A stretch of 64,000 nucleotides of DNA from Phocoena phocoena (lineage: Eukaryota > Chordata > Mammalia > Artiodactyla > Phocoenidae). Below are positions 9,529 through 20,310 of this stretch, in pieces (position 1 is the stretch's first letter; every line of letters starts with the position of its first letter). The DNA is taken from assembly GCF_963924675.1 (NCBI RefSeq), contig NC_089238.1, positions 24,285,815-24,349,814 of the forward strand, given 5' to 3'. Both the position numbers and the translations under genes were made by a program. Below the pieces are notes generated by a model, which made no database searches, was not told where the DNA came from, and saw only the letters and a program-made list of their open reading frames with translations.

Positions 9529-11060
9529 AAACTCCATTTTGTCCCTCCAATACAACAATACAATGCTACAGTAACTTTCCAAATGCTCCCCAAAGCTCAA
9601 AGCCTTAGCCCCACTTAGCATCACCCTCTCTTCTCCCAATCACCGGTGCCCTTTTTCCAAAGCATAAATCCTGCCTTTGTTAAGTCCTCCTCCTGCTCTA
9701 ACTGATAGCTTTCTGTATGGGTCTCTGAAATCCCTGAGTTTTTTTGGAAGGCCCATTTCTCGAACTTCTCTTCCATCAAGCTTCTATTAGTTCACTGACT
9801 CATTTGGTGAACGCGCTAGTACCATTCAAGGCACACTGGCTGTCCTCCATACAGTCAAAGCAAGTTGTCCTTTGCATGGATTACATGCAATCCCAGATAA
9901 CACCGTCAAAGCTGGCAAAACCAGTTAAGACAGTACAGATGATTTCCAAGTGTCTAATGTCAATACAATTGTTTTATAACAGACCAGTTTACAAGGCCAA
10001 AGCCATCTCTCCTGGATCGTCGATGAGCTGTGTTTGTTTCCAGGCAATCATACATATCTCTTGCCCAGGAAACTACTGCTATCTTCTCTCACGTTAGACC
10101 ATTAATACCCATTTATCATTCAGCTGTGGTGGAGAGCTCTGAAGACATATTAGCATTCCCTTCCAAGCTTAGCTCTGCTGCTAGCCAAACTGAGAGCCTT
10201 TCTTGGCCTGAAACAGGGAAGCACTCCTCCCTCCCAAATACTAGATTCCTATCAGCTTTGCAAAGGAAAGCAGGTCCTCAACATGTCAGACGTGCCTGAA
10301 GCAGAGCAGAAACAATGTTTTCTTTATCAGACACACCTGTTGACAGTCAGTCACTGTCTGGTGTTGGTGATTGTATTAAATAGCATCCAAGACAAATTCT
10401 GCCAAACAAGGTGGAGAAGAAATTGGAGATACAGCATGAACACCCAAAAACGTGATACGGACTAACTGCCAAAAGTTCCTCAATGATCAGGAAATGCATT
10501 CATCCAGAACTGTTTTTTTCCTTGAATTGAATCTATTTCTTCACGAAACAGGTTATGTAATAGGCACTAAATTTTGCAAGAAGCTGGAAAATCATTTAGG
10601 TTTTTACGTACCTGGTGGTCTGTGGGGATTGGTGGTATTAAGAATGATTACATTCCAAATGTCAATCTTAGATCAGTGAAATGCAATTAGTATCCATCTG
10701 TCCAGTGCTTTTGATACAATCCCTGCCTCCCCCCGACCCCCAAACACGCACGTACTCATTTCCACAGATCCAGATCTTTTGTTTATAGTCATCAGACGCT
10801 AGCCTTTTAAAAAATTCTATGTTGAGCTCCTGTTCTGTGCTAAGAAGTACACTAAGCCCTTCGCAGTGAGGGGCACAGCACATTCACCATTGTGCCCCAT
10901 CCAGGCCTAGCAGAATGCCATAGAGAGCCCTCAAAATTTTTGTTGAGCAAATGAGGAAATATTAGACAAGGACCATGTCCTAAAAACCTCTGGCTGTCTA
11001 TGGAATCCGTTTATGTTTTTTGTTTTATATGTTTTCATTCTTTGTTAAAAGACATTTGTT
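9529..11060. other. Mostly unassigned non-coding stretch
   Basis: No exon seen. 10820-10950 (GAGCTCCTGTTCTGTGCTAA ... TTTTGTTGAGCAAATGAGG) looks like an old L2- or MIR-related tail. 10093-10118 repeats a word at 8059. Confidence 0.4.
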
Positions 11061-11074
11061 CCTTTCTTGGAAGA

Positions 11075-11290
11075 ACTAGCATTTATTGAACTCCTAACAT
11101 GTGTTAAAATTTACAGGTTAGTTACTTTAAAATTAACAACACATATGAAGGGAGCATCGTATGGATGAGGAAACTGAAACACAGAGAGGAAAAGTAACTT
11201 TTCCAAGGGTACCTAATAATAGGAGGTGGAGTGAAAGCTGACAGCCAGGCCTGCCCGGCTCCAAGGCCTTCGCTCTTTGTTCTATGCCTG
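11075..11290 (-). repeat. MIR fragment
   Basis: GCATTTATTGAACTCCTAAC, then 'GATGAGGAAACTGAAACACAGAGAG' and 'AACTTTTCCAAGGGTACC': reverse MIR core. Confidence 0.8.
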
Positions 11291-11695
11291 TGTTTCAGCT
11301 AAGGTACACTGATCTATAAGAGTTTATACATGAATTCTTCTCCAGAGCTCTCAAGTCCTTGATGAGAATTTTTAAATTCAGGATTTTCATTTTAATAATT
11401 TTAGAAGAATTAGTAAAAAGTACATGTTATTTTATCTGGACAACTACCTAAAACTGTCTATATTAATTTAAAAATTAAGGTGTCTGTGTAATATTAAGGT
11501 ATAAGGGTGACTGCTGGAAGCGCTAAAGTTGCAAAGGGCTATTAGGAGGAGTGATCCAGATGAAGATGGGGTAGAGGAGACGGAAAGGAATTTTCATTTG
11601 AATTATTTTAATCATATATATGGCATTACTTTTATAATTATAAACAATAAAGGTAATAAAAAGTCTTCAAGGACACAAAGTCTGTGAGTTCTAGG
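11291..11695. other. Unassigned non-coding stretch
   Basis: AT-rich; nothing recognisable. Confidence 0.4.
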
Positions 11696-11850
11696 CTTGA
11701 GTACTAAATTAGTGACCCCAAGCAAGTAATCTAACCTTTTTGCCACAGTTTCCTCATCTATTGTAACAGACCCTCTCTTCTAGGATGATTGTGAAAGTTA
11801 AATGAGTTAATCCATGTAAAACATTTAGAACAGGGCCTGGCTTGAGTAGA
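11696..11850 (+). repeat. MIR fragment
   Basis: Forward MIR words: AGTGACCCCAAGCAAGTAAT, 'CAGTTTCCTCATCTATTG', 'GATTGTGAAAGTTAAATGAG', 'GAACAGGGCCTGGC'. Confidence 0.85.
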
Positions 11851-11889
11851 CAGAAAACAAAAAACAAAAAAACAACAGAAGGGGGCTGG

Positions 11890-12375
11890 CAGATGGAGTC
11901 TGGTAGATAGAATAATGCCCCCCCAAAGCATCCACAACCTCCCCCCAAGAACCTGTGAATATGTTGGGAGAGGGACTTTGCAGGTATGATTAAGGATCTT
12001 GAGATGAGGAGATTATCCTGGGCTATCCTGGTGCATCCAGTGTAATCACAGGGTCTTGTAAGGGAAAGAGGGAAGCAGGAGAGTTGACAGAAGGAGACGT
12101 GAGGAGGGAAGCAGAGGTCAGGGCGATGCCAGGAAAGAGTAGGAAGAGCCTACTCTAATAGTCAGGAAATGCAGGCGGCCTCCAGAGGCTGGAAAGGCAA
12201 AGGAAATACATTCTCCTCTGGATCCTCCAGAAGGAACTAGCCCTGCCAGCACCTTGACTTTAGCCCAGTGAGGCTGATTTCACACTGCTGACATCCAGAA
12301 CTATAAGAGAATACACTTATGTCATTTTAAGTCATTACGTTTGTGGTAATTGATTGCAGCAGCAATAGGAAACGG
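11890..12375 (+). mobile_element. Ancient MaLR/ERVL-type LTR remnant
   Basis: Familiar LTR words in order: AGAATAATGCCCCCCCAAAG, 'AACCTGTGAATATGTTGGG', GGGACTTTGCAGGTATGATT, 'CTTGAGATGAGGAGATTATC', 'GATTTCACACTGCTGACATC' and an end 'GTGGTAATTGATTGCAGCAGC'. No internal retroviral genes adjoin it, so it is a solo LTR. The exact subfamily is not certain. Confidence 0.8.
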
Positions 12376-12434
12376 GTGCAGACACAGAAGGAAGTCTAAG
12401 TCCTCAGTCAATGTGGATTGAAAGAGAACTGAGG

Positions 12435-12635
12435 GGACTTCCCTGGTGGTCCTGTGGGTAAGACTCCATGCTCCCAATGCAGGGGGACTGGGTTCAATCC
12501 CTGGTCAGGGAACTAGATCCTGCATGCATGCTGCTACTAAGAGTCCGCATGCTGCAACTAAAAGATCACGTATGTTGCAACTAAGACCCGGCACAGCCGA
12601 AATAAATAAATTAAGTAAATAAATATTTTAAAACA
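12435..12635 (+). mobile_element. CHR-type SINE, diverged
   Basis: GGACTTCCCTGGTGGTCCTG head, B box GGGTTCAATCCC, then diverged 'GCAACTAAGACCCGGCACAGCC' and AAATAAATAAATTAAG tail. Confidence 0.9.
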
Positions 12636-14000
12636 GAAAAGATTGGTTTGGCTATTTGGGGTCTTAAAAAAAAAAAGAAGAAAGAGATGCGAGGGTCCAC
12701 TGAGGATGACGCGCTTTTGAATATCACAGGACATCTGGAACAAAGCAAAAGCATCCCTGGGCAAACCTGCCAACAGAGTGAAGGCGGAAGGATGTCTACC
12801 TCATGTGGTTATGTTAAGATGGAGAAGGCTATCAGAGCACATCGAACTCCATGTTTGCCTGCATTCAGCCTCACAGCCTTTGAATCCTTTGAGCCTACTG
12901 AGAGAAAGCAAGTGCGTGTCTGCTAATATTTTAGTGAAACTGTCCCTGCATGTTTGAACACTTGATTCCTAGTAACTGTCTCTTTGGTACGCAATAAGAA
13001 ACAGCTTCTCACAGTTCATTTCTTAATCAACAGAAACACTGATTAACCCAGCTGACTTTCCAGCACGTGTGTATGCATATTATAGACACATTTCTTTTCT
13101 TTCTTGTTCTTCCTTTCTTTTAATAAAAATGTAGCCTTCAAAGATATCCTGGAAAAAGCACTCAGGCTTACAACATTATAGCTTTAATGAGCCAAGAATT
13201 CTATTTTTTCCCTATTACACAGAACGATAATTCTTAACAGCTTAAATTTTCAAAGCACTTCACAAGCATTTCATTAATCCTCTCCACTGCCACAGAGAAG
13301 GAAACTGATATTCACAGTATCTCATCCTGACATCCTTTAATTTGGCAAGACTTCTGCTGGCTTCGAAAAAGCATCTGTACCACTAAGGTTATTTGGGTCA
13401 CCGTTGCTTAATCGGTCTTCCTTACCTAATGAAAACTGGTCATCGGAGCAGTTTAACTTGTCATCTCATGAGGGCTTGATGGGGCAGGGGGGCTGCTTTG
13501 AGCCTGGAAGAGGAACGGCAGTGATTCCCTCAGAGAAATGACAAAGCTCGTCTGTACCGAACCTGAGAGATTGGGCTCGTGATGAAGGCCCATTGCCAGT
13601 TGCATCAAAGCCTGATTCACTCCACAGAACTGGGGCACGATGCGTATCGGGACGCCCTTCTCAGACCTGGGTTCTCCAGGGGCCCGGGACAATTAGCCGT
13701 TGAACTGCTCTGTGCTCTTTGCTTAGCCTCTCGGGTGCGTGGGAAGCTCTAGGAAGCCTACTTTTCTCTCTATTCAGACCTGCTTCCTGAAGGTTTCACT
13801 GATATAGACCAGGAGCACAGCCTTGCAGACCGAACCCTACTCTCTGCCAGCCGTGCCCCACGGGTGTGGCCTCTCCCCTCCACAACCTCCCAGCAGACCC
13901 GCTCCATTGACTACAATTTTACCAGCTAATCTCTTCCACTCCGTTATGTCAGTTTACGCAGTGGCCAGAATAATGTCAAATCCCATTTTCAATTCAAGGA
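12636..14000. other. Mostly unassigned non-coding stretch
   Basis: No exon recognised. 13240-13330 (AAAGCACTTCACAAGCATTT ... 'GAGAAGGAAACTGATATTCACA') is probably a worn MIR. Confidence 0.4.
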
Positions 14001-14240
14001 AACAAAGTTCAAGAAATGCTTTCTGAGTGCCTGCTTTGTGCCAGGTACTGCCAAGTTCTGGCTAGATAAGGTCCCAGACCCTTAAGAACCTTGGTTTTAA
14101 GTCAGATAAATAGCCAAATAACTGTAATACAAGTACAATAACGAAGGTGCCAGCAGGCTGTTACTGAGAGAAGAGGGCATGAAGAGAAGGGGCAGAGAGG
14201 GGAAAATGTCATTTGTGGGGGAGGGAGGAATCACTGGAGG
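14001..14240. repeat. Worn ancient repeat (L2/MIR-like), family uncertain
   Basis: 'GAGTGCCTGCTTTGTGCCAG' followed by 'GACCCTTAAGAACCTTGGTT' and 'GATAAATAGCCAAATAACTG' resembles the widespread old mammalian repeat that encodes 'growth of counts' type words; assignment needs a library search. Confidence 0.45.
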
Positions 14241-15049
14241 GCTTTTAACAGACATGGTATTTAATGTGGCCCTTACATGACATGATTTTAATGAGCATAA
14301 CGAGAAGGGGTGATATCATGTTAAAACAAGAACTATGTATTTGGTCTTTGTTCCTGACAGAGGCTCCTGTGTTCCAGACCCTTCCGTTTCTCATCCTGTG
14401 TACGTCTCCATCTAGCTGTTCTTTTGTATCCTTCATAATATCCTTTATAATAAACTGGTAATGGTAAGTAAAGCACTTTTCTAAGTTCTGTGAGCCGTTT
14501 CAGCAAATTGTCAAACCTGAAAGTAAGGGGTTGTGGGAACCTCCAGCTTCGTAGCCAAGTTGATAGAAGTGTGGGCACTTAGGGGACCCAGTGCTTGGGA
14601 CTGTCATCTGAAGTGAGGGCATTCTTGTGGGACTGTGCCCTTCAACCTGCAGGGCTGACACCGGCTCCATGTAGACAGTGTCAGGACAGGGTTGTCTGGA
14701 GAATTGAACTGGTTGCTGGTGTGGAAGAATTCCACAACTTTGGTGTCAGAAGTATTGGGAGTAAAAATAACTCAGAGAGGGTGTTCCAGACCAAAGGACT
14801 CGGGAACATGCAGGGTATGTGGGAAACAAAAGCCTGGCTTGGCTGGGCCCTGGAAGAGATGCAGCTGGACGGCTAGGTTGAACCAGACGGTAGAGCTCTG
14901 TGGCCAATGCGGTTTTACTGATGTGTTGCACCAACTTAGTTTATTCTTGCACCATTGTCAGAATATTCTCCAGATCCACATATCATCTGTACTCTACTTC
15001 ATATTATTCTTAGGTCAGTTTCTGTTTAAATGTAATAAACACTCTGTAC
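14241..15049. other. Unassigned non-coding stretch
   Basis: Short open frames on both strands, none with a recognisable protein family or splice signals. Confidence 0.4.
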
Positions 15050-15385
15050 CAGGGGTCAGCAATTGGCCCCGCAGACCAAATCTAGCACACCATCTGTTCT
15101 TGTATGACCCGCTGGCTAAGAATAGTTTTACTTTTTTAAATGATTGGAAAACATGAAAAGAAGAAGAATATTTAATGACGTGTAAAAATTATATGAAATC
15201 CAAATTTTAGTGTCCATTAAAAGGCTTTGTTTGACACACCTACCACCATTCATTTACATGTGGTCCATGGCTGCTTTTGTGCTGTAACAGCAGAATTGAA
15301 CTGTTACGACATAGACCGTACACGGCCCTCCTGGCCTAAAATATTCACTCTCCGGCCCTTTACAGAAAAAGATTGCCAACCTCTG
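15050..15385. mobile_element. hAT-type non-autonomous DNA transposon (MER-like)
   Basis: Left end CAGGGGTCAGCAATTGGCC and right end GATTGCCAACCTCTG form imperfect terminal inverted repeats. Internal words TACATGTGGTCCATGGCTGC and 'CCTAAAATATTCACTCTCCGG' match the family also present at 31.8 kb. Flanking 8-mers CTCTGTAC and ATCTATAA share 5 of 8 bases, compatible with an eroded 8 bp TSD. Confidence 0.82.
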
Positions 15386-15514
15386 ATCTATAATAAATGT
15401 ATTAACATGTGCATTTGGAAATCCTGTCACTTGTCATAATGAAAAGCAACTGGAACAAATAATTTAAAAATAAAAGTAATGCCAGAGGTACACACTCAAG
15501 TAACACTTGGGAAA

Positions 15515-15800
15515 GCAGTGATTTGTTGAGCACCTACCTTGCAGCAGGTGTTTTTTGCTAAGTGTCTTTAAATGGGATGGTAATGATAACAGCTACAGTC
15601 TAGCTCCTGGTTTAATGTGAACAAGAATAAGAACTTTATGTACATTATCTCTTTTAATCCTCAAGACGCCTGATTGGAAGTAATGCTATTCCCCTTTTGG
15701 AAATAGGAAACCACAGGCTCATGGAGGTGAGGCTACTTGCCCAGGGTCACATTAGTAGTAAGTGACACATCCAAGATTTCATCTCAGGTCTTGGGAGTTC
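15515..15800 (-). repeat. MIR fragment
   Basis: 'TTGTTGAGCACCTACCTTGC', 'ATTATCTCTTTTAATCCTCA', 'GAGGTGAGGCTACTTGCCCA', 'GGTCACATTAGTAG': reverse MIR. Confidence 0.85.
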
Positions 15801-15819
15801 AAGCCTATTGGAGGTTAAA

Positions 15820-16290
15820 CATCAAGGCACCGTAATCTCACAGACTGTGAGACCTGGGATGCCCAGCTGAAAGTCTGTAACTAGGAGGAGCCCTTGAAAG
15901 GTTTTGAGCCAGGGGAGTAACATACTCAGAGCCATGCTGTATAAGGATCAATTCAGGCATGCTGAGCAGGAAGGAGTGGACCAGGTATCCTGGAGACAGA
16001 GAGACCAATTCATAGGCTCTCATACTAGATTAGTGACACTGTCTTGGTGGTAAAATCCAAAGGGCTTAGTGGTGAAATGGGGGAGAGGGAAGGGTCAGAG
16101 TCCCTGAGGTTATGAATCTTGGTGATTATGGGCTGATGAGCAGATTGGAGGAGGGGGTCTAAATGTAGACTTGGCAGGCTGAGTGGCTTCTGGGGTATGC
16201 AGCTGGAGAAGTACAGCAGACAGGAGGAAATTTGGGGATGGAATTTGAGAAAAGAGTGTGCTTTGGGGTGTCATCTACCTAGAAGGGTTG
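15820..16290. repeat. Ancient dispersed repeat, family not assigned
   Basis: 'GAAAGGTTTTGAGCCAGGGG', 'AGTAACATACTCAGAGCC' and 'AAGGATCAATTCAGGCATGC' are eroded forms of a common mammalian repeat whose kin are also at 27.6, 29.8 and 32.3 kb. I cannot name the family with confidence. Confidence 0.5.
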
Positions 16291-16308
16291 GTTAAAATCA
16301 TAGAAGTT

Positions 16309-16516
16309 GGGCTTCCCTGGTGGCGCAGTGGTTGAGAGTCCGCCTGCCGATGCAGGGGACACGGGTTTGTGCCCCGATCCGGGAGGATCCCACGTGCGGC
16401 GGAGCGGCTGCACCCGTGAGCCATGGCCGCTGAGCCTGCACGTCTGGAGCCTGTGCTCCGCAACGGGAGAGGCCACAGCAGTGAGAGGCCCACGTACCAC
16501 ACACACACACACACAC
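16309..16516 (+). mobile_element. CHR-type SINE with perfect TSD and (CA)n tail
   Basis: Short form, GGGCTTCCCTGGTGGCGCAG to GAGAGGCCCACGTACC, then (AC)n at about 16499-16516 in place of poly(A). The 15 bp TSD AAAATCATAGAAGTT is identical at 16294-16308 and 16517-16531, so this is a young insertion. Confidence 0.97.
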
Positions 16517-16531
16517 AAAATCATAGAAGTT

Positions 16532-16955
16532 AATGAGAGTTTCAAGGACAAGAGTATACTGAGAAACAAAAGGGTATTAGAGAACGTCCATGTTCAGAGA
16601 GAGGAAGGAGGAGGAGAAACCGGCAGAAGAGTGAGATAAAGAGAGCAGATGGGAGGAGGGGGCGCTAGTGAGGGGCCAGAGCACAGAACCAGAGGGATGA
16701 CAGCTAGGAGAAAAAGGGACTTGTAAGATTGCTGGGGGGCGGAGTGGGGGGGGCGGGGGTGGTGGTGTCTGTGTACTTCCATGACCAGAGGAAATAGGAG
16801 AGGCAAGGTAGGAAGAAAGCGGTGAAAGATTCAAAGACCCAAGAGAAGCAAGAAGTAATGGTTAAAAAAAAAAAAAAAGCAAGGAGGGAGATTAGCCTTT
16901 GCAAGGAAGAAAGACCTAGCTTGGTCATTGTGATGGTTTAAAAATATATCCACAG
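16532..16955. other. Purine-rich non-coding stretch
   Basis: Long polypurine runs on the plus strand (GAGAGAGGAAGGAGGAGGAG near 16596) and a G-rich segment near 16733-16765. Possible remnant of the same old repeat as upstream; no exon. Confidence 0.5.
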
Positions 16956-17152
16956 GGTTTCCCTGGTGGCGCAGTGGTTGGGAGTCCGCCTGCTGATGCA
17001 GGGGACACGGGTTTGTGCCCCGGTCCGGGAAGATCCCACATGCCGCGGAGCGGCTGGGCCCGTGAGCCGTGGCCGCTGGGCCTGCGCGTCCGGAGCCTGT
17101 GCTCTGCAACGGGAGAGGCCACAACGGTGAGAGGCCCGCGTACTGCAAAAAA

Positions 17153-17201
<49 letters not shown>

Positions 17202-17204
17202 ACA
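16956..17204 (+). mobile_element. CHR-type SINE with A-tail followed by (TA)n
   Basis: GGTTTCCCTGGTGGCGCAGT to GAGGCCCGCGTACTGC, about 25 A, then (TA)n and ATATATCCACA. Left TSD AAAATATATCCACA ends at 16955; the right copy ends at 17204. The TA tract grew from the TATATA inside the TSD. Confidence 0.95.
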
Positions 17205-17234
17205 AATATACCTTCTTTTAAAAATAGAGCTTAA

Positions 17235-17350
17235 GGAATTCCCTGGTGGTCCAGTGGTTAGGACTCCACGCTTTCACTGCTGAGGCCCAGGTTCAATCCT
17301 TGGTCAGGGAACTAATCCCTCAAGCTGCACGGTGCAACCAAAAAAAAAAG
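17235..17350 (+). mobile_element. CHR-type SINE, shortest form
   Basis: GGAATTCCCTGGTGGTCCAG head, GGTTCAATCCTTGGTCAGGG, ending GCACGGTGCAACC plus A-tail. TSD TAGAGCTTAA exact at 17225-17234 and 17351-17360. Confidence 0.95.
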
Positions 17351-17360
17351 TAGAGCTTAA

Positions 17361-17860
17361 TCCCCCAACCCTTCATTGTGGGTTGGACTTGGTGACTCAT
17401 TTCTTACAAATAAAATAGGACAAAAGTGATGGTGTGTCACTTTCAAGAGCGGTCCAAAAAAGGCACTTTATCTTCTTTCTTGTTCTCTTTCTTTTGCATT
17501 ACTTGCTCTAGGAGACCCAGCCACTTTGTCATGAGAACACTCAAGTTACCCTCTGGAGAAGTCCACATGGTGAGCAACCAAGGCTGGTCACCAACAGCTA
17601 GCGAGGAACTGAGGCCTCCAGCCAACAGCCTTGTGAGTGGGCTGTCTTGGAATGATCCTCCAGCCCCAGTCAAGCCTTCAGATGATGGCAGCCCCAGCCA
17701 GCCATCAGCTTGACTGCAACCTCATGAGACACTGAATTAGAACCACTCAACTAAGCCACTCCCAAATTCCTGACCCACAGAAACTGTTTAATAATCTATG
17801 TTTGTTGCTTTAAACTGCTAAATGTGGGGTGATTTGATATACATCAGTAGGTAACTAATA
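17361..17860 (+). mobile_element. MaLR-type solo LTR remnant
   Basis: 'CTGCAACCTCATGAGACACT', 'AACCACTCAACTAAGCCACT', 'CAAATTCCTGACCCACAGAA' and the end 'TAAACTGCTAAATGTGGGGT' plus 'TAGGTAACTAATA' are the usual 3' part of a mammalian MaLR LTR. Confidence 0.8.
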
Positions 17861-18060
17861 AAGTCACTAATAGGAGTCTCCTGACCAGAAACCACTAGAA
17901 TTTCCCCCTTCCCTAGAATACCTTAGAAATTTAAAACCTAAAGCAACCTCAAGGACTCCTATTCCAATTCTCCAGAGTGGGGAAGGGATGGTGGCAGAGC
18001 TTATACAAAGACCTGTATTTCCAAATTCCGCATGCAAAGTGAAACCTCTCTGCCCAGCTG
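17861..18060. other. Short unassigned stretch
   Basis: Nothing recognisable. Confidence 0.4.
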
Positions 18061-18300
18061 CAAGGCCCTTCCTCCTCAATGCATTTGCCCATCCACTCAT
18101 CCAACACATATCAATTAAGCACCTACTCCATCTAGGTGCTGGCAAAACAGCATTGAGCAAGACAGACCTGTTCTCTGGAGTTTACATTTTAATGGGGAAA
18201 GGCAGTGATGATATGGGCAATCACATAATAATTTCAGACGGAATTAGGTGTTGTGGAGAAAATAAAACAAGGTGATGGGGAGACTGACTGAATGGGGGTG
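18060..18300. repeat. Ancient dispersed repeat, family not assigned
   Basis: 'TTAAGCACCTACTCCATCTA', 'GACAGACCTGTTCTCTGGAG' and 'GTTGTGGAGAAAATAAAACA' are eroded words of a widespread old mammalian repeat. Confidence 0.5.
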
Positions 18301-18489
18301 TGTGACTATTGGTAGAGAGAAAGCAAAAGCCCTGCCCCGACCATCATGGATGGGAGCCAGACTGAACAAATGGAGGCTCCAGACACATGTCTAAGTACTG
18401 AAAAAGTATGATCCAGATAACAGGCTATTTATTAATGAAAATATGTTCTATCCTCCTATGAGGACAAATACACCCTCATAAAGAATTCC

Positions 18490-18620
18490 AGGTCTGGGGT
18501 CCGGTGGTCCTGTGGTTAGAACTCAGGGCTCTCACTGCCAGGGCCTGGGTTTGATCCCTGGTCAGGGAACTAAAATCCTACAAGCTTCACAGCTCGGCCA
18601 AAAAAAACAAAAACAAAAAA
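18490..18620 (+). mobile_element. CHR-type SINE, diverged short form
   Basis: 'GGTCCGGTGGTCCTGTGGTT' head, B box GGTTTGATCCC, end 'CACAGCTCGGCC' and an A/C-interrupted tail. Confidence 0.88.
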
Positions 18621-19030
18621 ACCACGTTTGAATTTAAAATCTGCAGGCTTCCTAGAGTTTCCCACTGGAACCTGGCAGCCCAGAGGCCAGCCTGACCTTT
18701 AGCTCTCCCCCTGACCTTCTTCTCTTCCCACGCTCCCTCACCCCACTCTGTCCCGCACATCACCTGGGTGCATGTGACACTGCAGCCCAGTGTCCCAGCT
18801 CTGGCCTCACCCCCTCCCAAACATGTGCATAAGCAACGTTCTCTTGTGGTTCTGTCCATCCTCTAAAAGCGGAGGGGCACACAGCCTTGGGAGCAGTCCC
18901 AGGGCCCTTGAACTGGGATTCAACGGTCCTGGGAGCTGAAGTGTGGTCCAGAAGGGGGCTCCAGGTGGGCCCCTCTCCCTGGAACCTTAGACTTCACTCC
19001 TGAGGGGCCTGGGCAGAGGAGGGCCAAAGC
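18621..19030. other. Unassigned non-coding stretch
   Basis: C-rich, no repeat or exon recognised. Confidence 0.4.
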
Positions 19031-19515
19031 TAGTCTGTTATAGATGTTTCCTATTGCTGCTCAAATTACCACAAACTTAATGGTTTAAAATGATGCCAAT
19101 TTATTATCTTCTAGTTCTGTAGGTTGTAAGTCTGGTGGGACCTCACAGGACTGAAATCAAGGTGTCAGAAGGCTATGCTCCTTTCTGGAGGCTCTAAGGG
19201 AGAACCCATATTCTTGCTCATTCAGGCTGTTGAGCAAGTGTTTGACCACTTCATATCCTTCCTCCTTTATCATCCATCTCATTCTCCAGCCCAAACTGTT
19301 TTTGTACTTGCTTCTACTTTTAAAGGCTCAGAGGATTAAATTGAGCCCACCCAGAAGATGCAGGATAACCTTCCCGTTTCAAGATCAGCTGACCAGCAGC
19401 TTAATTCTTTCTACAACCTTAATTCCCTTTTGCCATGTGACATAATATAGTCACAGATTCTGGGGATTAAGACATGGACATCTTTGGTGTGGGGGGCATT
19501 CTTCTGCCTTCCACA
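19030..19515 (-). repeat. Probable ERVL/MaLR LTR remnant, antisense
   Basis: 'CCTATTGCTGCTCAAATTAC', 'ACAAACTTAATGGTTTAAAA', 'TGGAGGCTCTAAGGGAGAAC' and 'GTCACAGATTCTGGGGATTA' appear in this order in common mammalian LTRs read in reverse. Subfamily not assigned. Confidence 0.65.
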
Positions 19516-19606
19516 GGTGGCAAACCTAAGGGATAGCTTCTCTGAGAAGGTGATTGAGAAGTGAGATCTGAACATCGCAAAGGAGCCAACCATGAGAAAA
19601 TCTAAG

Positions 19607-19800
19607 GCCATGCAGTCCAATATGGCAGCCACAGTGGCTATTTAAATTGGAATTAATTAAAATTAAGTAAAATAAAAAATGTATTCCTCAGTCACACTAG
19701 CCACATTTCAAGTATGCAATATTCATATTTGGCTAGTGGCTACTCTATTGGATTACGTAGGGTAATAGAACATTGCCATCATCCCAGAAAGTTCTATTGA
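19607..19800. mobile_element. hAT-type MER remnant
   Basis: 'TGCAGTCCAATATGGCAGCC', 'CTAGCCACATTTCAAGTATG', 'TTTGGCTAGTGGCTACTCTA' and 'TTGGATTACGTAGGG' match a common non-autonomous hAT family with its middle deleted. Confidence 0.75.
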
Positions 19801-20049
19801 CCAGAGCTGATCCAGAGGAGTTCCAGGCAGAGGGAAAGGCACGTGCGAAGGTCCTGGGAAGGACACAATCCCATTGGGCTACAGGCAGATATAACACACA
19901 CTAGAAACAGAAGCCTGACTTCTCTGTATTCCTGACACCACAGAATCATAGACTGATCATAGACAATTAGCACTGGAAAATGTCTTTGAAGGCCCTGGGC
20001 CACCTCCCCCACCAAATATAGGTCCCACTTCAAGACAGCTTGGATGCAC

Positions 20050-20310
20050 CCCTAGTTCTCCTAACTCTCAGTTGATTGCCCCTTCCCAGACACCTCACTG
20101 CCTTCCCTACCAGGAAGGCCACTTCTCTGCCAGTACACCTCCTCCTTTCTTTCAAGAGCCAATCCAAAGAGCACCCTTTCAGAAAATCTTCCCAGCTTTG
20201 TTGTAAAGAAACAGAGAGGCACCAGGGACACAATTTGGCCAGCATCCCGTCCCTTTTGTTCTCTGTTAAATGTCTATATGTCTTGTCCCCGTAACCAAAT
20301 TGCACAAAGA
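20050..20310 (-). repeat. L2 fragment
   Basis: 'CTCCTTTCTTTCAAGAGCCA', 'GAGCACCCTTTCAGAAAATC' and 'TTCCCAGCTTTG' fit the reverse L2 3' region. Confidence 0.65.
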
